DNA from: Paracoccus zhejiangensis
GTDB taxonomy: Bacteria > Pseudomonadota > Alphaproteobacteria > Rhodobacterales > Rhodobacteraceae
NCBI RefSeq assembly: GCF_002847445.1
Contig: NZ_CP025430.1
Span: 2,852,001-2,916,000 of the forward strand
Reading direction: 5' to 3'
DNA length: 64,000 bases
The notes below the pieces were generated by a model. It worked only from the letters and a program-made list of their open reading frames with translations. It ran no database searches and was not told where the DNA came from. Every line of letters begins with the position of its first letter. The stretch's first letter is position 1. Below are positions 56,159 through 64,000 of the stretch, piece by piece. A program made the position numbers and the translations under genes.

Positions 56159-57570
56159 CGGGCGGCGATCCTGTCGGTGATCTCGGGCGTGGGTGCGGGG
56201 AAAGACTTCACGATTGCGGCCAAGGGCGCAAGGGCGGGATGGGCCAGATCACGCAGGACATAGGCCCAGACCCGCGGCATGAAGGCCAGATAACGGGTCT
56301 TGCCGTCGCGCAGCGCCAGCCGGGCGAAGATCCCCATGATCCGCAGGTTCCGCTGCGCGCCGAGCAGCGCATAGGCGGCAGCAAATCGGTTTGCATTGAG
56401 CCCGGTCGCGTCCAGATAGCGACGGATCATCGCGGCCTCGATCGCCGGGTCCACGTCCCGCCGCGCGTCCTGCAGCGCCGAGACCAGATCATAGGCCGGA
56501 TGGCAGGCCACCGCGTCCTGGAAATCGAGGAGGCCAAGCGGCGCCTCGCCTCGCCAGATCAGGTTCTCGGCGTGGAAATCGCGCAGGGACAGGACAGGGG
56601 GCAGATCGGCACAAAGCTCTGCGTGCAGGTCCTCGATGATCCCGGCAATGGCCAGCGCGGGAGCAGGGTCCATCCCCACGGCCTCCGGATACCAGTCGGC
56701 GAACATCCCGACCTGCCGGGCGAGTTCCGGGCCGTCGAGGGACATGACCGCAGGCGGCTGGTGCCGGTGCAGATCGACGAGCAGATCGGTGATGCGGGCA
56801 TAAATGGGCTCGGCCATATCTGGCGCGCGCTCGAGCACACGCGCGACCAGATCGTCGCCCAGATCCTGCATCAGCAGCAGTCCGGCAGCAGCATCCTCGG
56901 CCAGCACCTCGGGCGCCAGAAAGCCGCGCTCCCGCAGCCAGCCGGTCATGGCGAGGTAAGCTGCGATGCTGCCCGGCGGGGCGTCATCCATCAGCACGGC
57001 GGTTTCGTCACCCCGAACCAGCCGGAAATAGCGCCGGGCGGAGGCATCGCCGGCCAGCGGGATGACCCGCGCGTCACCCCAGCCCGCCTGATTTACAAAC
57101 TGCGCCCGTTCCACCGCGCGGGCGAGATCGGGCCAGTCCTCGGCCCGGCCATGCAGCGAGATCGCGCGCAGATCAGGACCATCATTCGCCAGCCGCAGCC
57201 ACAGCGCATCCTCGGGCGCGCGGCCCATGCGGTCGGGCCATTCGATCAGGGTGATCGCCTCGGTCATCGCCTCGTCCAGCCCCAGCTCGTCCAGTTCCGA
57301 CATGTCCCCCAGCCGGTAAAGATCCGCGTGCCAGATCTCGGTCCCCATCGGGTCGGCATAGGTCTGGACCAGCGTAAAGGTCGGGCTCGGGACATCCTCG
57401 GCATAATCGCCCTGCCGGGCCTGAATGAAGGCGCGGGCGAAATGGGTCTTGCCCGCACCGACCGGGCCATCGAGCAGGATCATCTGGCCGGGGCGCAGCT
57501 GGGCGGCCAGCATCCGGGCAAGGGCCGAGGTCATCGCCTCGTCGGCGGTCAGGGTGGCAAGCGTCTCCAT
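56137..57570 (-). CDS. Fused TsaE ATPase and AmgK-type sugar kinase
   Basis: 477 residues from ATG 57570. Residues about 1-155 are TsaE, the ATPase of the t6A37 tRNA modification complex: P-loop GPVGAGKTHFARAFI at 35-49, SPTFTLVQTY, and HADLYRL with ITLIEWPDR. Residues about 165-470 are an aminoglycoside-phosphotransferase-like kinase, AmgK type: GDASARRYFRL, LSLRDFHAENLIWR (catalytic Asp) and LGLLDFQDA (metal Asp). No stop or frame change separates them. In many bacteria these are separate genes. It is followed by overlapping murU. Confidence 0.92.
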   Translation of the reverse strand: METLATLTADEAMTSALARMLAAQLRPGQMILLDGPVGAGKTHFARAFIQARQGDYAEDVPSPTFTLVQTYADPMGTEIWHADLYRLGDMSELDELGLDEAMTEAITLIEWPDRMGRAPEDALWLRLANDGPDLRAISLHGRAEDWPDLARAVERAQFVNQAGWGDARVIPLAGDASARRYFRLVRGDETAVLMDDAPPGSIAAYLAMTGWLRERGFLAPEVLAEDAAAGLLLMQDLGDDLVARVLERAPDMAEPIYARITDLLVDLHRHQPPAVMSLDGPELARQVGMFADWYPEAVGMDPAPALAIAGIIEDLHAELCADLPPVLSLRDFHAENLIWRGEAPLGLLDFQDAVACHPAYDLVSALQDARRDVDPAIEAAMIRRYLDATGLNANRFAAAYALLGAQRNLRIMGIFARLALRDGKTRYLAFMPRVWAYVLRDLAHPALAPLAAIVKSFPAPTPEITDRIAARCQTPVR

Positions 57571-57707
57571 GTCACGGGTTCTAGCGGCTCGCATTCGTGG
57601 TGGGAATGGCCCCCTAGGGTAAGGCGCGAGATTGTCTCGCGGGAACGTCAATGGGCAGGGACGCGAAAACCGCTATCCTGCCCGAAATCCTGCTGACGAG
57701 ATCTTTC

Positions 57708-58313
57708 ATGCTGAAGCCCGCCCTCCTGTCGCTTGCCCTCGCCCTTGCCGCCCTGCCCGCCCATGCAACGCAGGAATACATCCTGCCGACGCTGTTCGAT
57801 GTGACCGGCGTGGCCGGTGACGACGTGCTGAACATCCGCGACACCCCCTCGGCCAAGGCGGCGATCATCGGCACGCTGGCCCCCGATCAGACCCGCATAG
57901 AAGTGGTCGAGGCGCGCAATGGCTGGGCGCGGGTGAATACGGCCGAACAATCGGGCTGGGTGAACATGCGCTATCTCAGCTATCGTACCGACGTCTGGGA
58001 GGCGGAGAAGCTGCCCGCCAGCTTCCGCTGCCACGGGACCGAGCCGTTCTGGGGGCTGAGCGTCGAGCAGGGGCAGGCGGTGCTGGAAGGACCTGACATG
58101 GCAGCGACGCCCCGGCCCTTGCAGGCGGTGCTGGGCGGAGACATCTTCCGCGATCCCACCCGGGCGCTGCTGGCCCAAGGGCTGACCGCCAGCGTGGTGC
58201 CGCAGATCTGTTCCGACGGCATGTCCGACAAGCTTTACGGCTTGCGTGCCAGCGTCATCCTGACCGGCGACCAGCCGCGTTTGCTGCAGGGCTGCTGTAC
58301 CATTCAGCCGTGA
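57708..58313 (+). CDS. Exported SH3-domain protein
   Basis: 201 residues from ATG 57708; the frame is open from 57651, but this ATG starts a signal peptide (MLKPALLSLALALAALPAHA). A bacterial SH3-like domain is present (about 30-95: LNIRDTPSAKAAIIGTL...GWVNMRYLS). A C-terminal domain begins FRCHGTEPFWGLSV, typical of COG3650-type proteins, with several cysteines (last pair CC near the end). It is predicted periplasmic; cell-wall binding is possible. The function is unknown. Confidence 0.78.
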   Translation: MLKPALLSLALALAALPAHATQEYILPTLFDVTGVAGDDVLNIRDTPSAKAAIIGTLAPDQTRIEVVEARNGWARVNTAEQSGWVNMRYLSYRTDVWEAEKLPASFRCHGTEPFWGLSVEQGQAVLEGPDMAATPRPLQAVLGGDIFRDPTRALLAQGLTASVVPQICSDGMSDKLYGLRASVILTGDQPRLLQGCCTIQP

Positions 58314-58317
58314 TGGG

Positions 58318-58752
58318 TCAGCCCCGATCCAGCGCCGCCCTCAAGCGTTCCGCCACTTCAACCATCGTCTCGACCGGCAGCTGCGGCGGGGCGGAAAACC
58401 CGTCCAGCCCCTCGCCCAGATAGGCCATCGAGGTCATGTCATGGACATGGTGCATCGGCACCACATGGGCATGGGCATGCGGCACATGGATGCCGGTAAA
58501 GGCCATGCCGACGCGCGGCACGCCGTAGAGGCGCTTCATCGCCCGGGCCAGATCCTGCGCGCAATGGGTGATGCGGGCGGCGAGATCCTCGGGCAGATCC
58601 TCGAACCAGACGTGGTGCGCCTTGGGGATGACCAGCGCATGGCCCTCGCGCACCGGATGCAGGTCAAGGAAGGCGAGGATATGTGCGTCCTCGTAAAGCC
58701 GGTAGGCTGGCAGATCGCCGGCGGCGATGCGGCAGAAAAGGCAGTCAGCCAT
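58318..58752 (-). CDS. HIT family nucleotide-binding protein
   Basis: 144 residues. The histidine-triad motif HVPHAHAHVVP is at the expected place, with CLFCRIAAGDLPAY at the N terminus (Cys4 and Cys7 of a zinc pair). HIT hydrolases act on nucleotide phosphoramidates or adenylated substrates. The start overlaps the dapB stop by one base. It is convergent with the SH3 protein gene. Confidence 0.92.
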   Translation of the reverse strand: MADCLFCRIAAGDLPAYRLYEDAHILAFLDLHPVREGHALVIPKAHHVWFEDLPEDLAARITHCAQDLARAMKRLYGVPRVGMAFTGIHVPHAHAHVVPMHHVHDMTSMAYLGEGLDGFSAPPQLPVETMVEVAERLRAALDRG

Positions 58753-59561
58753 CAGTCCAGCCCCAGCACATCCGCCATGTCATATTCCCCCGGCCCCTTG
58801 TCCTGACCCCACAGCGCCGCGCGGATCGCGCCGCGCGCGAAGATCGCCCGGTCGGTGGCCAGATGGCGCAGCACCACCCGCTCGCCCTGGCCGGCAAAGA
58901 TCACGTCATGCTCGCCCACCACGTCGCCGCCGCGAATGGCGGCAAAACCGATGCTGCCCGGCACGCGTTCGCCGGTGATCCCTTCGCGGGCGTGGGTGCG
59001 CAACTCGGCCAGCGGCTTGCCGCGTCCCTCGGCGGCAGCCTCGCCCAGCATCAGTGCGGTGCCCGAGGGGGCATCGACCTTGTGGCGATGATGGGCCTCG
59101 ACCACCTCGACATCCCAATCCTCGCCAAGCGCGGCCGCGACCTTGCGGGTCAGGCCGATCAGCAGGTTGACGCCAAGGCTCATATTGCCGGCGCGGATGA
59201 TCGGGGCGTGACGGGCAGCGGCGGCGATCTTTTTCAGGTCATCCTCGCCAAGCCCGGTGGTGCCGATCACATGCACCGCGCGCGCCTGTGCCGTCAGTTC
59301 GGCCAGCGCCACGGTGGCCGCCGGCGTGGTGAAATCGATCAGCGCCTGCGCCCCGGCAATCGCCTCGATCGGGTCATCGGTGACGGTGACGCCAAGCGCC
59401 GCGCCGCCCATGGCCTCGCCGACATCGCGCCCGATCCACGGGCTTCCGGGCCGGTCCACCGCCCCCGCCAGCCGCGCCTGATCGCCTTCGGTGATCAGCC
59501 GGATCAGCATCTGCCCCATGCGCCCCGAGGCGCCCGCGACCACGATTCCCGGTTTGTCCAT
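58752..59561 (-). CDS. dapB: 4-hydroxy-tetrahydrodipicolinate reductase DapB
   Basis: 269 residues. It reduces the DapA product with NAD(P)H in lysine/diaminopimelate synthesis. The nucleotide-binding [16 protein letters not shown] is at 5-20, the catalytic region is [22 protein letters not shown], and the [22 protein letters not shown] block is diagnostic. Length is normal. It is divergent from rbfA across 67 bases. Confidence 0.97.
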   Translation of the reverse strand: MDKPGIVVAGASGRMGQMLIRLITEGDQARLAGAVDRPGSPWIGRDVGEAMGGAALGVTVTDDPIEAIAGAQALIDFTTPAATVALAELTAQARAVHVIGTTGLGEDDLKKIAAAARHAPIIRAGNMSLGVNLLIGLTRKVAAALGEDWDVEVVEAHHRHKVDAPSGTALMLGEAAAEGRGKPLAELRTHAREGITGERVPGSIGFAAIRGGDVVGEHDVIFAGQGERVVLRHLATDRAIFARGAIRAALWGQDKGPGEYDMADVLGLD

Positions 59562-59628
59562 GCGTCTTCCCCTTTTGCCCCGTGCATATCCCGTTGCGGC
59601 AAGGCCCGCGACCCCCTACATCGGGCGC

Positions 59629-60060
59629 ATGGCACAGAAACACCATAACCAAGGATCCGGCCCCTCGCAGCGACAGCTGCGCGTGGGCGAATTGATCCGC
59701 CGCACCCTGTCGGACGTGCTGATCCGCGCCGATGTGCATGACCCCGACCTGAACCGGCACGTGATCACCGTCAGCGAGGTTCGTGCCTCGCCCGACCTGA
59801 AGGTCGCAACCGCCTATGTCATGCCCTTGGGCGGGCATGACGTCGAGGAGGCGCTGAAGGCGCTGCGCCGCAATGCGCCCGAGCTGCGCCATCTGGTCGC
59901 CAAGGGCATGACACTGAAATACGCGCCGCAACTGCGCTTCCAGCTGGACGAGACCTTCGACCGCATGGACGACACCCGCCGCATATTCGCCGACGAGCGC
60001 GTGCGCCGCGATGTCGAGGCGCATGACAGCGACGACGACGAAACCGACGATGGCAACTGA
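59629..60060 (+). CDS. rbfA: Ribosome-binding factor RbfA
   Basis: 143 residues from ATG 59629. RbfA is a 30S maturation factor. The KH-type domain includes [40 protein letters not shown] and [30 protein letters not shown]. The tail is Asp-rich ([11 protein letters not shown]). The frame is open upstream, but this start gives the family N terminus. It overlaps the next gene by 11 bases; truB/infB are not nearby. Confidence 0.94.
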   Translation: MAQKHHNQGSGPSQRQLRVGELIRRTLSDVLIRADVHDPDLNRHVITVSEVRASPDLKVATAYVMPLGGHDVEEALKALRRNAPELRHLVAKGMTLKYAPQLRFQLDETFDRMDDTRRIFADERVRRDVEAHDSDDDETDDGN

Positions 60061-60805
60061 CCGCTGGCGGAGGCTGGGCCTGGCCGCCGGGTTCTTCCTT
60101 GCGCTGGCGATCCCGGCCTCGGCCGAGGGTTGCGGCCGCATGGATCACGATGGCCAGAGCTATACCGTCTGCCAGGTCGAGGCTGCCGAGGAACCCCGCC
60201 TGCAACTCTGGCAGGATGACGAGGCCGGCGCGCCGCTGAACAGCTTCTACGCCGTGCGCCGGACGCTGGCGCAGGGGCAATCGCTGCGTTGGGCGATGAA
60301 TGCCGGCATGTTCCATCCCGATTACCGGCCCGTGGGCCTGTTGGTGATCGAGGGCGAGGAACAACACGGCATCGTCACCGCAGGCGGTGGCGGCAATTTT
60401 GGCATGTTGCCGAACGGCGTCTTCTGCACTGGCGGCGCGCGGCCCTTCCAGGTGATCGAAAGCCGCGCTTTCGCCGCCGATAAGCCCGGTTGCCGACTGG
60501 CGACGCAATCAGGGCCGATGCTGGTGATCGATGGCGCGCTGCATCCGCGCTTCCTGATCGACAGCGACAGCCGCTATATCCGCAACGGCGTCGGCGTCTC
60601 GCCCGATGGCCAGACCGCGTGGTTCGCGATCTCGGACAAGCCGGTGACCTTTCATGAATTCGGCCGGCTCTTTCGCGACGGTCTCGGCGTGCGCGATGCG
60701 CTTTATTTCGACGGCTCGATCAGCCGGCTTTACGCGCCCGGCCTGAACCGCGCCGATTTCGGCCGCTCGCTCGGCCCGATGATCGGGCTGGTTGACGGCG
60801 GCTGA
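60050..60805 (+). CDS. Phosphodiester glycosidase (NAGPA)-like exported protein
   Basis: 251 residues from ATG 60050, within the 3' end of rbfA. A signal peptide (about 1-25, ending PASA) leads to the NAGPA/DUF2233-like domain. Landmarks are [56 protein letters not shown] and the closing [16 protein letters not shown]. Related enzymes remove GlcNAc from phosphodiester-linked glycans. It is predicted periplasmic. The natural substrate is unknown. Confidence 0.82.
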   Translation: MATDRWRRLGLAAGFFLALAIPASAEGCGRMDHDGQSYTVCQVEAAEEPRLQLWQDDEAGAPLNSFYAVRRTLAQGQSLRWAMNAGMFHPDYRPVGLLVIEGEEQHGIVTAGGGGNFGMLPNGVFCTGGARPFQVIESRAFAADKPGCRLATQSGPMLVIDGALHPRFLIDSDSRYIRNGVGVSPDGQTAWFAISDKPVTFHEFGRLFRDGLGVRDALYFDGSISRLYAPGLNRADFGRSLGPMIGLVDGG

Positions 60806-60815
60806 ACCGCCGCCG

Positions 60816-61787
60816 CTATCGGAAGAAGCGCCGGATACCCCGCCGCACAAGGGAAGGCGATGTGGGGGCACCGGGTCGTCCGGCAGGGATTGGAGCCTGT
60901 CCATTCGCGGGGGTAACAAGCTCGTCATAGGCGCGACGCAGGCGGCTGACAGGCATTGGCGCCTCGTCATCGGCCCAGTTCCGGAAGAAGTCGGGGTCGA
61001 CGCCGGTCTTGAACTCTTTCTGGATCTTGCGAAACAGCGGCCGGTATCTCCTGCGGATCCCCGCCGCCTCTTGCGGCGTCAGGATCGAGGTTTTCACCGT
61101 CACCAGTCCCTCGCGCGGCAGCGCGCCCATCACCTGGTCGATCACGGCCTGCTCGCAGTCAAGCGACCGTCGCAGGATGCCGGTCAGCAGGATGGCCTCG
61201 GCATTCGGTGAAATGTTCTTGTCCGGTGGGGCAGGCAAGGTCGCGACCGCTTCGGGAAGACCCGCTCGCGCCAGGAAATCGCTGAGGAGATTCGCGTTCT
61301 TCAGCTGCGAGCGCTCGTAGGGCGCGACGATGACGTTATCCCTGCCGAACAGGGTCACGAAGGTTTCCAGCCGCTTTCTGAGCGCGCGCGGCCTGGTCTG
61401 ATAGGACTTCAGAAACGACTGCACGGCATGAACGCCGCTGCCGACCTTCAGCCCCTGCTTGAACCAGGCTTCCAGGAACTCGTCGGGACGCCGGAAATAG
61501 ACGAGGACGGTAACGTCATAGCCTTTCAGCGCCTCCGCGATCTCGTCCGTCCTGCTTCGGTCCATGCTCTGGTGCCAGAGCCCCTCGTCCGAGATGACCA
61601 GGTTCTGGTGCTCCGGGCTTCGCGCCACGAGTGCCGCGATCCGGTCACTGTCGCGGCAGGGCCAGCCGGGATAGATCCAGCCGGCCTCCTCCAGCGCCTT
61701 GCGGTTCTCGCCAAGCCAGGACTGAATGGTCGATGTGCCGGTCTTCATCGTGCCGACGTGAAGGACGCAGCGGGGTTTGGAGGGCAT
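60816..61787 (-). CDS. Sulfotransferase-like P-loop protein
   Basis: 323 residues. CVLHVGTMKTGTSTIQSWL (7-25) is the 5'-phosphosulfate-binding loop form HxGxxKTGTTxIQ of bacterial sulfotransferases. VTVLVYFRRPDEFLEAWFKQG is the 3'-phosphate-binding region. The C-terminal basic tail ends RRGIRRFFR. It probably transfers sulfate from PAPS to a carbohydrate or other acceptor, but no acceptor is suggested by its neighbours. It starts the accessory right end of the window. Confidence 0.75.
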   Translation of the reverse strand: MPSKPRCVLHVGTMKTGTSTIQSWLGENRKALEEAGWIYPGWPCRDSDRIAALVARSPEHQNLVISDEGLWHQSMDRSRTDEIAEALKGYDVTVLVYFRRPDEFLEAWFKQGLKVGSGVHAVQSFLKSYQTRPRALRKRLETFVTLFGRDNVIVAPYERSQLKNANLLSDFLARAGLPEAVATLPAPPDKNISPNAEAILLTGILRRSLDCEQAVIDQVMGALPREGLVTVKTSILTPQEAAGIRRRYRPLFRKIQKEFKTGVDPDFFRNWADDEAPMPVSRLRRAYDELVTPANGQAPIPAGRPGAPTSPSLVRRGIRRFFR

Positions 61788-61909
61788 CGCCCGGCCTCAA
61801 CGGTCTTGCTGTTTCGGGTTCCCCCTGTGCCACCAAAGACCGGCAGGTTCAAGCGTGGTCGGCGGGGAAGGCCGGGCGAAGATGTGGTAGGTCTGGACCG
61901 AAAGGCCCC

Positions 61910-62188
61910 TCAGCGATGCGCCAGGTAGTCCGCTGAAACATAGCCCGAGACACTGGGCCGCGCGGCGAGCGAGACCTTGCACCAGAGCTTGCCGTCAGTG
62001 GTGACGCAGTCGTGGCGGGTCAGGGGCGTGCCATCGGGCAGGCCGATGATGATGTTGTGATCGAGGCCGGGGCCGTCGCGAAGCTTCAGCAGATCGTCCG
62101 GCCCGGCACCCTTGACCACCGCACTGGAGCCGACCGCGCATCCGCTGGCGATCATGAGGGCGAGAAGAACAGCAAAATGAGTGCGCAT
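61910..62188 (-). CDS. Small SH3-type lipoprotein
   Basis: 92 residues. The signal MRTHFAVLLALMIASGC has a lipobox-like IASGC with Cys17. The remainder is one bacterial SH3-like domain (LLKLRDGPGLDHNIIIGLPDGTPLTRHDC...GYVSADYLA). It is probably an envelope lipoprotein of unknown role. It is 123 bases upstream of the sulfotransferase gene on the same strand. Confidence 0.72.
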   Translation of the reverse strand: MRTHFAVLLALMIASGCAVGSSAVVKGAGPDDLLKLRDGPGLDHNIIIGLPDGTPLTRHDCVTTDGKLWCKVSLAARPSVSGYVSADYLAHR

Positions 62189-62683
62189 TATCTTACCTGC
62201 ATTGTTTTGCCATCACTACGACACCATCGCCCGGAATGACAGCAGGCAGGTAACGGGCGTGGGTAGCGGGGCGCAGAGCACCAGCGCCGTCAGGCCCGGT
62301 CCATGGAGCGGCGAATCCGATCAGGGCATCGCCGCTGCGCCGGTCAAGTGGTCGCATTGGTAAGTTCCGATGTCACGCCTTCCGAGGAAGGATCGCGAAA
62401 ATAGAGGAAGACTTGTGCGGCAATTCACAATTGTGACCTGCCACGGGTCATTCATCCAGCCCGGACCGGAGCCGGTTTTTGATTTGCTCTGAACAGCTGG
62501 TTTGGGCCGCAAGGAGATTAGCGATCAGCGATGCCGCACAATGAGCCGAACAGCCTAAGTCATGGAAAGCTTTTCACGCGCGACATGGAGGAGCCGGTGC
62601 TGTGCGGGCCTCCGCTCCTGTTCGTGCCCAGAAAGGAAAAGGGGCTTGCGCTGTTCTGAACCAGTGAGACGCAGACAAACAGC
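62189..62683. other. 495-base stretch without a firm gene
   Basis: No recognisable gene or RNA. It contains the promoter side of the SH3 lipoprotein. One short plus-strand reading frame, 62531-62659 (42 codons, MPHNEPNSLSHGKLF...), has reasonably protein-like composition and an AAGGAG 14 bases upstream, which is too far for an ideal ribosome site. It may be a small gene or a gene remnant. The minus-strand frame at 62321-62512 looks like chance. Confidence 0.5.
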
Positions 62684-63658
62684 TCAGCCGCTCTGCTTGG
62701 TTTGTTGCGGCAGTAAGGTACTGTGCAGCTTTCTGCCGAAGCTCTTGCCTAACAATTTTTCTTCCTGTGATAGGCCGATCATCAGTTTGAAGGCTCCGAT
62801 ATAGCGAGCATAGTAAAGTGGCAGGGGCTCTGACGCTTTGACCCTCCGGAGAAGAGCTGCACCAAGTACAAGCAGGGCCTCTTTGAAACGGGTGTCCGCA
62901 ACCTTATCTTTATAGTTTTCCGCATAACTATAGAACGCCGCGTAGTTCGGGACTTGAGATGCGCTGAATGCTATAGCTTGATAGAGGATGTCTGCACTGA
63001 CCTCATCAATCTTATAGCTGTTGGTCCATCGCTCGCGCTTCTTACCGAGGGCCATGTCCAGATAGTCGTGGCTGCGCGTCTCTGAAACATGCCATGAGCG
63101 AAAGCTGTCCGCCCGTTCTTGGCCAAAGGTCAAGAGATAGTCGAACGCATTAACAGCCTCTTGTTCGCTACTTGGCGCATGAATTCCATCCATCCGCAGA
63201 TCGACATAGAAGTTCCTCTGTTTGAACCCATCCAGATTTTCGAGCACCGTCTCCGGTGCATAGTACCGGTAGAGTCGGCGGTCATGGACGGGATCGCCGT
63301 CCATGACCGCCCGAACAATTTGACCGTAACCCAGAATGAGTTCTTGCTTCCTCTTGTGGGTCCCGCCCGCGTTCCAGTAGGCTTTCCACGCCTCCTTCTC
63401 GACACCGTGCTCGTAGCGTAGGAAGGTGTTTACCAGCAGCGGAATCTTGGCGATCTCTTCGAGGCCAAGGACAGTCAAAGCCGCGGCACGTGCGACCCTG
63501 TTGCCCGCAGCGAGGAACAGTGCATCATCGAATAGGCTTAGGCCGTTATTCAGGTAAGCAGTGGTCGCGGCGGCCACTTCCGTCTTAGTCAGGACGCCGT
63601 CGCGCCGTATCGGGGCGGGCTTTCGCGAAAGCCAGGATACTATGTCGTCTTCGGTCAT
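62684..63658 (-). CDS. AbiV-like HEPN abortive-infection protein
   Basis: 324 residues. The N-terminal two-thirds resemble the AbiV family (HEPN fold). TAYLNNGLSLFDDALFLAAGNRVARAAALTVLGLEEIAKIPLL has the A-x2-L-x2-EE-x-(G/A)K core. YWNAGGTHKRKQELIL is the conserved His-Lys-rich helix. AbiV of Lactococcus (about 200 residues) stops phage growth by blocking translation; this protein is longer, with extra C-terminal helices. Codon use is less GC-biased than the core genes. Neighbours to the left give no further defence gene, and the right side is cut by the window end. A defence role is inferred. Confidence 0.6.
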   Translation of the reverse strand: MTEDDIVSWLSRKPAPIRRDGVLTKTEVAAATTAYLNNGLSLFDDALFLAAGNRVARAAALTVLGLEEIAKIPLLVNTFLRYEHGVEKEAWKAYWNAGGTHKRKQELILGYGQIVRAVMDGDPVHDRRLYRYYAPETVLENLDGFKQRNFYVDLRMDGIHAPSSEQEAVNAFDYLLTFGQERADSFRSWHVSETRSHDYLDMALGKKRERWTNSYKIDEVSADILYQAIAFSASQVPNYAAFYSYAENYKDKVADTRFKEALLVLGAALLRRVKASEPLPLYYARYIGAFKLMIGLSQEEKLLGKSFGRKLHSTLLPQQTKQSG

Positions 63659-64000
63659 GACTACCCAGTAACTTGATTGCTCTCTGATTTTCAGATTTCT
63701 ACAATGCGTTCAACCTATTATGCGCTGAGCGTGCCACGAAGTTCAAATCCTTACCCAGCAACTTTTGTGGCGCCCAATTGGGATCGGGAATGACCACGGT
63801 GGGAACACTTGGCGGACCTTCACGGACGCCGCGGAGAACGACAGCTTTCGGCGTCTGTTCGTGAGAGTCTGAACGATTGGGATGGGCGCGCGAAGCGGAC
63901 GCTGTGCTCGATAAAGTCGAAGGGCAGCTATGGGCCGTCCTTGCCCGGACCGAACAAAACTCCACCGTCATGGTGACCTGTCCGGCGCTCTACGCCGGCA
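63659..64000. other. Right edge, fragmentary reading frames
   Basis: 342 bases with no intact gene. On the plus strand, short protein-like stretches occur in different frames: 63703-63759 (MRSTYYALSVPRSSNPYP...), a following in-frame segment PRWEHLADLHGRRGERQL, and from about 63878 to the edge ADAVLDKVEGQLWAVLARTE in another frame. This pattern suggests a decayed or frameshifted gene. No family was recognised. The minus-strand frame 63699-63971 is Ser/Arg/Pro-rich and probably spurious. Confidence 0.4.

Noticed and set aside
62321..62512. Minus-strand 63-codon frame in the gene-poor stretch
   Set aside because: No ribosome site, no motif, and chance-like composition.

Overview
The window is GC-rich, densely coding chromosomal DNA from an alphaproteobacterium. 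It is most likely a Rhodobacteraceae/Paracoccus-type organism. The clues are the regB-senC-regA-hvrA cluster, the phyR-nepR-ecfG stress locus, the addAB-murU-tsaE/amgK order and the secB-fxsA-tim44-smr-hslUV neighbourhood. No rRNA, CRISPR array, phage or complete transposon was seen.

Bases 1-9.1 kb are origin-proximal core genes: the 3' end of rdgB, hemW and a YbaN-like gene on the plus strand, then a compact minus-strand block hemJ, rho, mnmE, mnmG, rsmG, parA, parB. Two identical parS palindromes lie inside the 5' ends of mnmG and rsmG. Between hemJ and aroE (9.13-9.48 kb) is a cluster of DnaA boxes with an AT-rich stretch, read here as the chromosomal oriC; dnaA is not in the window. Right of it come aroE-coaE-dnaQ and a YihY-family membrane protein.

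12.6-16.1 kb is a complete general stress response module: phyR divergent from nepR-ecfG, followed by a HisKA_2-type histidine kinase. 16.2-20.3 kb is a pqiA1-pqiA2-pqiB-pqiC lipid-transport operon. 20.3-27.2 kb carries a zinc-ribbon unknown, an inositol monophosphatase-like phosphatase, pmbA, a DUF2125 protein, a divergent crotonase, DUF2853 and glk. 27.3-33.9 kb is tamA-tamB; TamB contains six tandem repeats of about 100 residues. 33.9-38.6 kb is the redox regulatory cluster: a PAS-only protein, regB, senC, regA and hvrA.

38.7-49.1 kb is an HD hydrolase, secB, fxsA, tim44, smr, a lipoprotein hydrolase, a PLDc_N-like peptide, hslU, hslV, a capsule/Kdo-transferase-like protein, a PhoD-like phosphatase and trxA. 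A roughly 0.93 kb AT-richer insert sits directly after smr. It is bounded by 16-bp direct repeats that duplicate the smr 3' end, and it carries a winged-helix-like gene followed by a class II tRNA gene with a leucine-like body but a UGC (alanine) anticodon. This is the most unusual object in the window.

49.1-60.8 kb holds addA, addB, murU, a tsaE-amgK fusion, an SH3 protein, a HIT protein, dapB, rbfA and a phosphodiester glycosidase-like protein. From 60.8 kb to the right edge the content looks accessory: a sulfotransferase-like gene, an SH3 lipoprotein, a nearly gene-free stretch, an AbiV-like HEPN gene and fragmentary reading frames.
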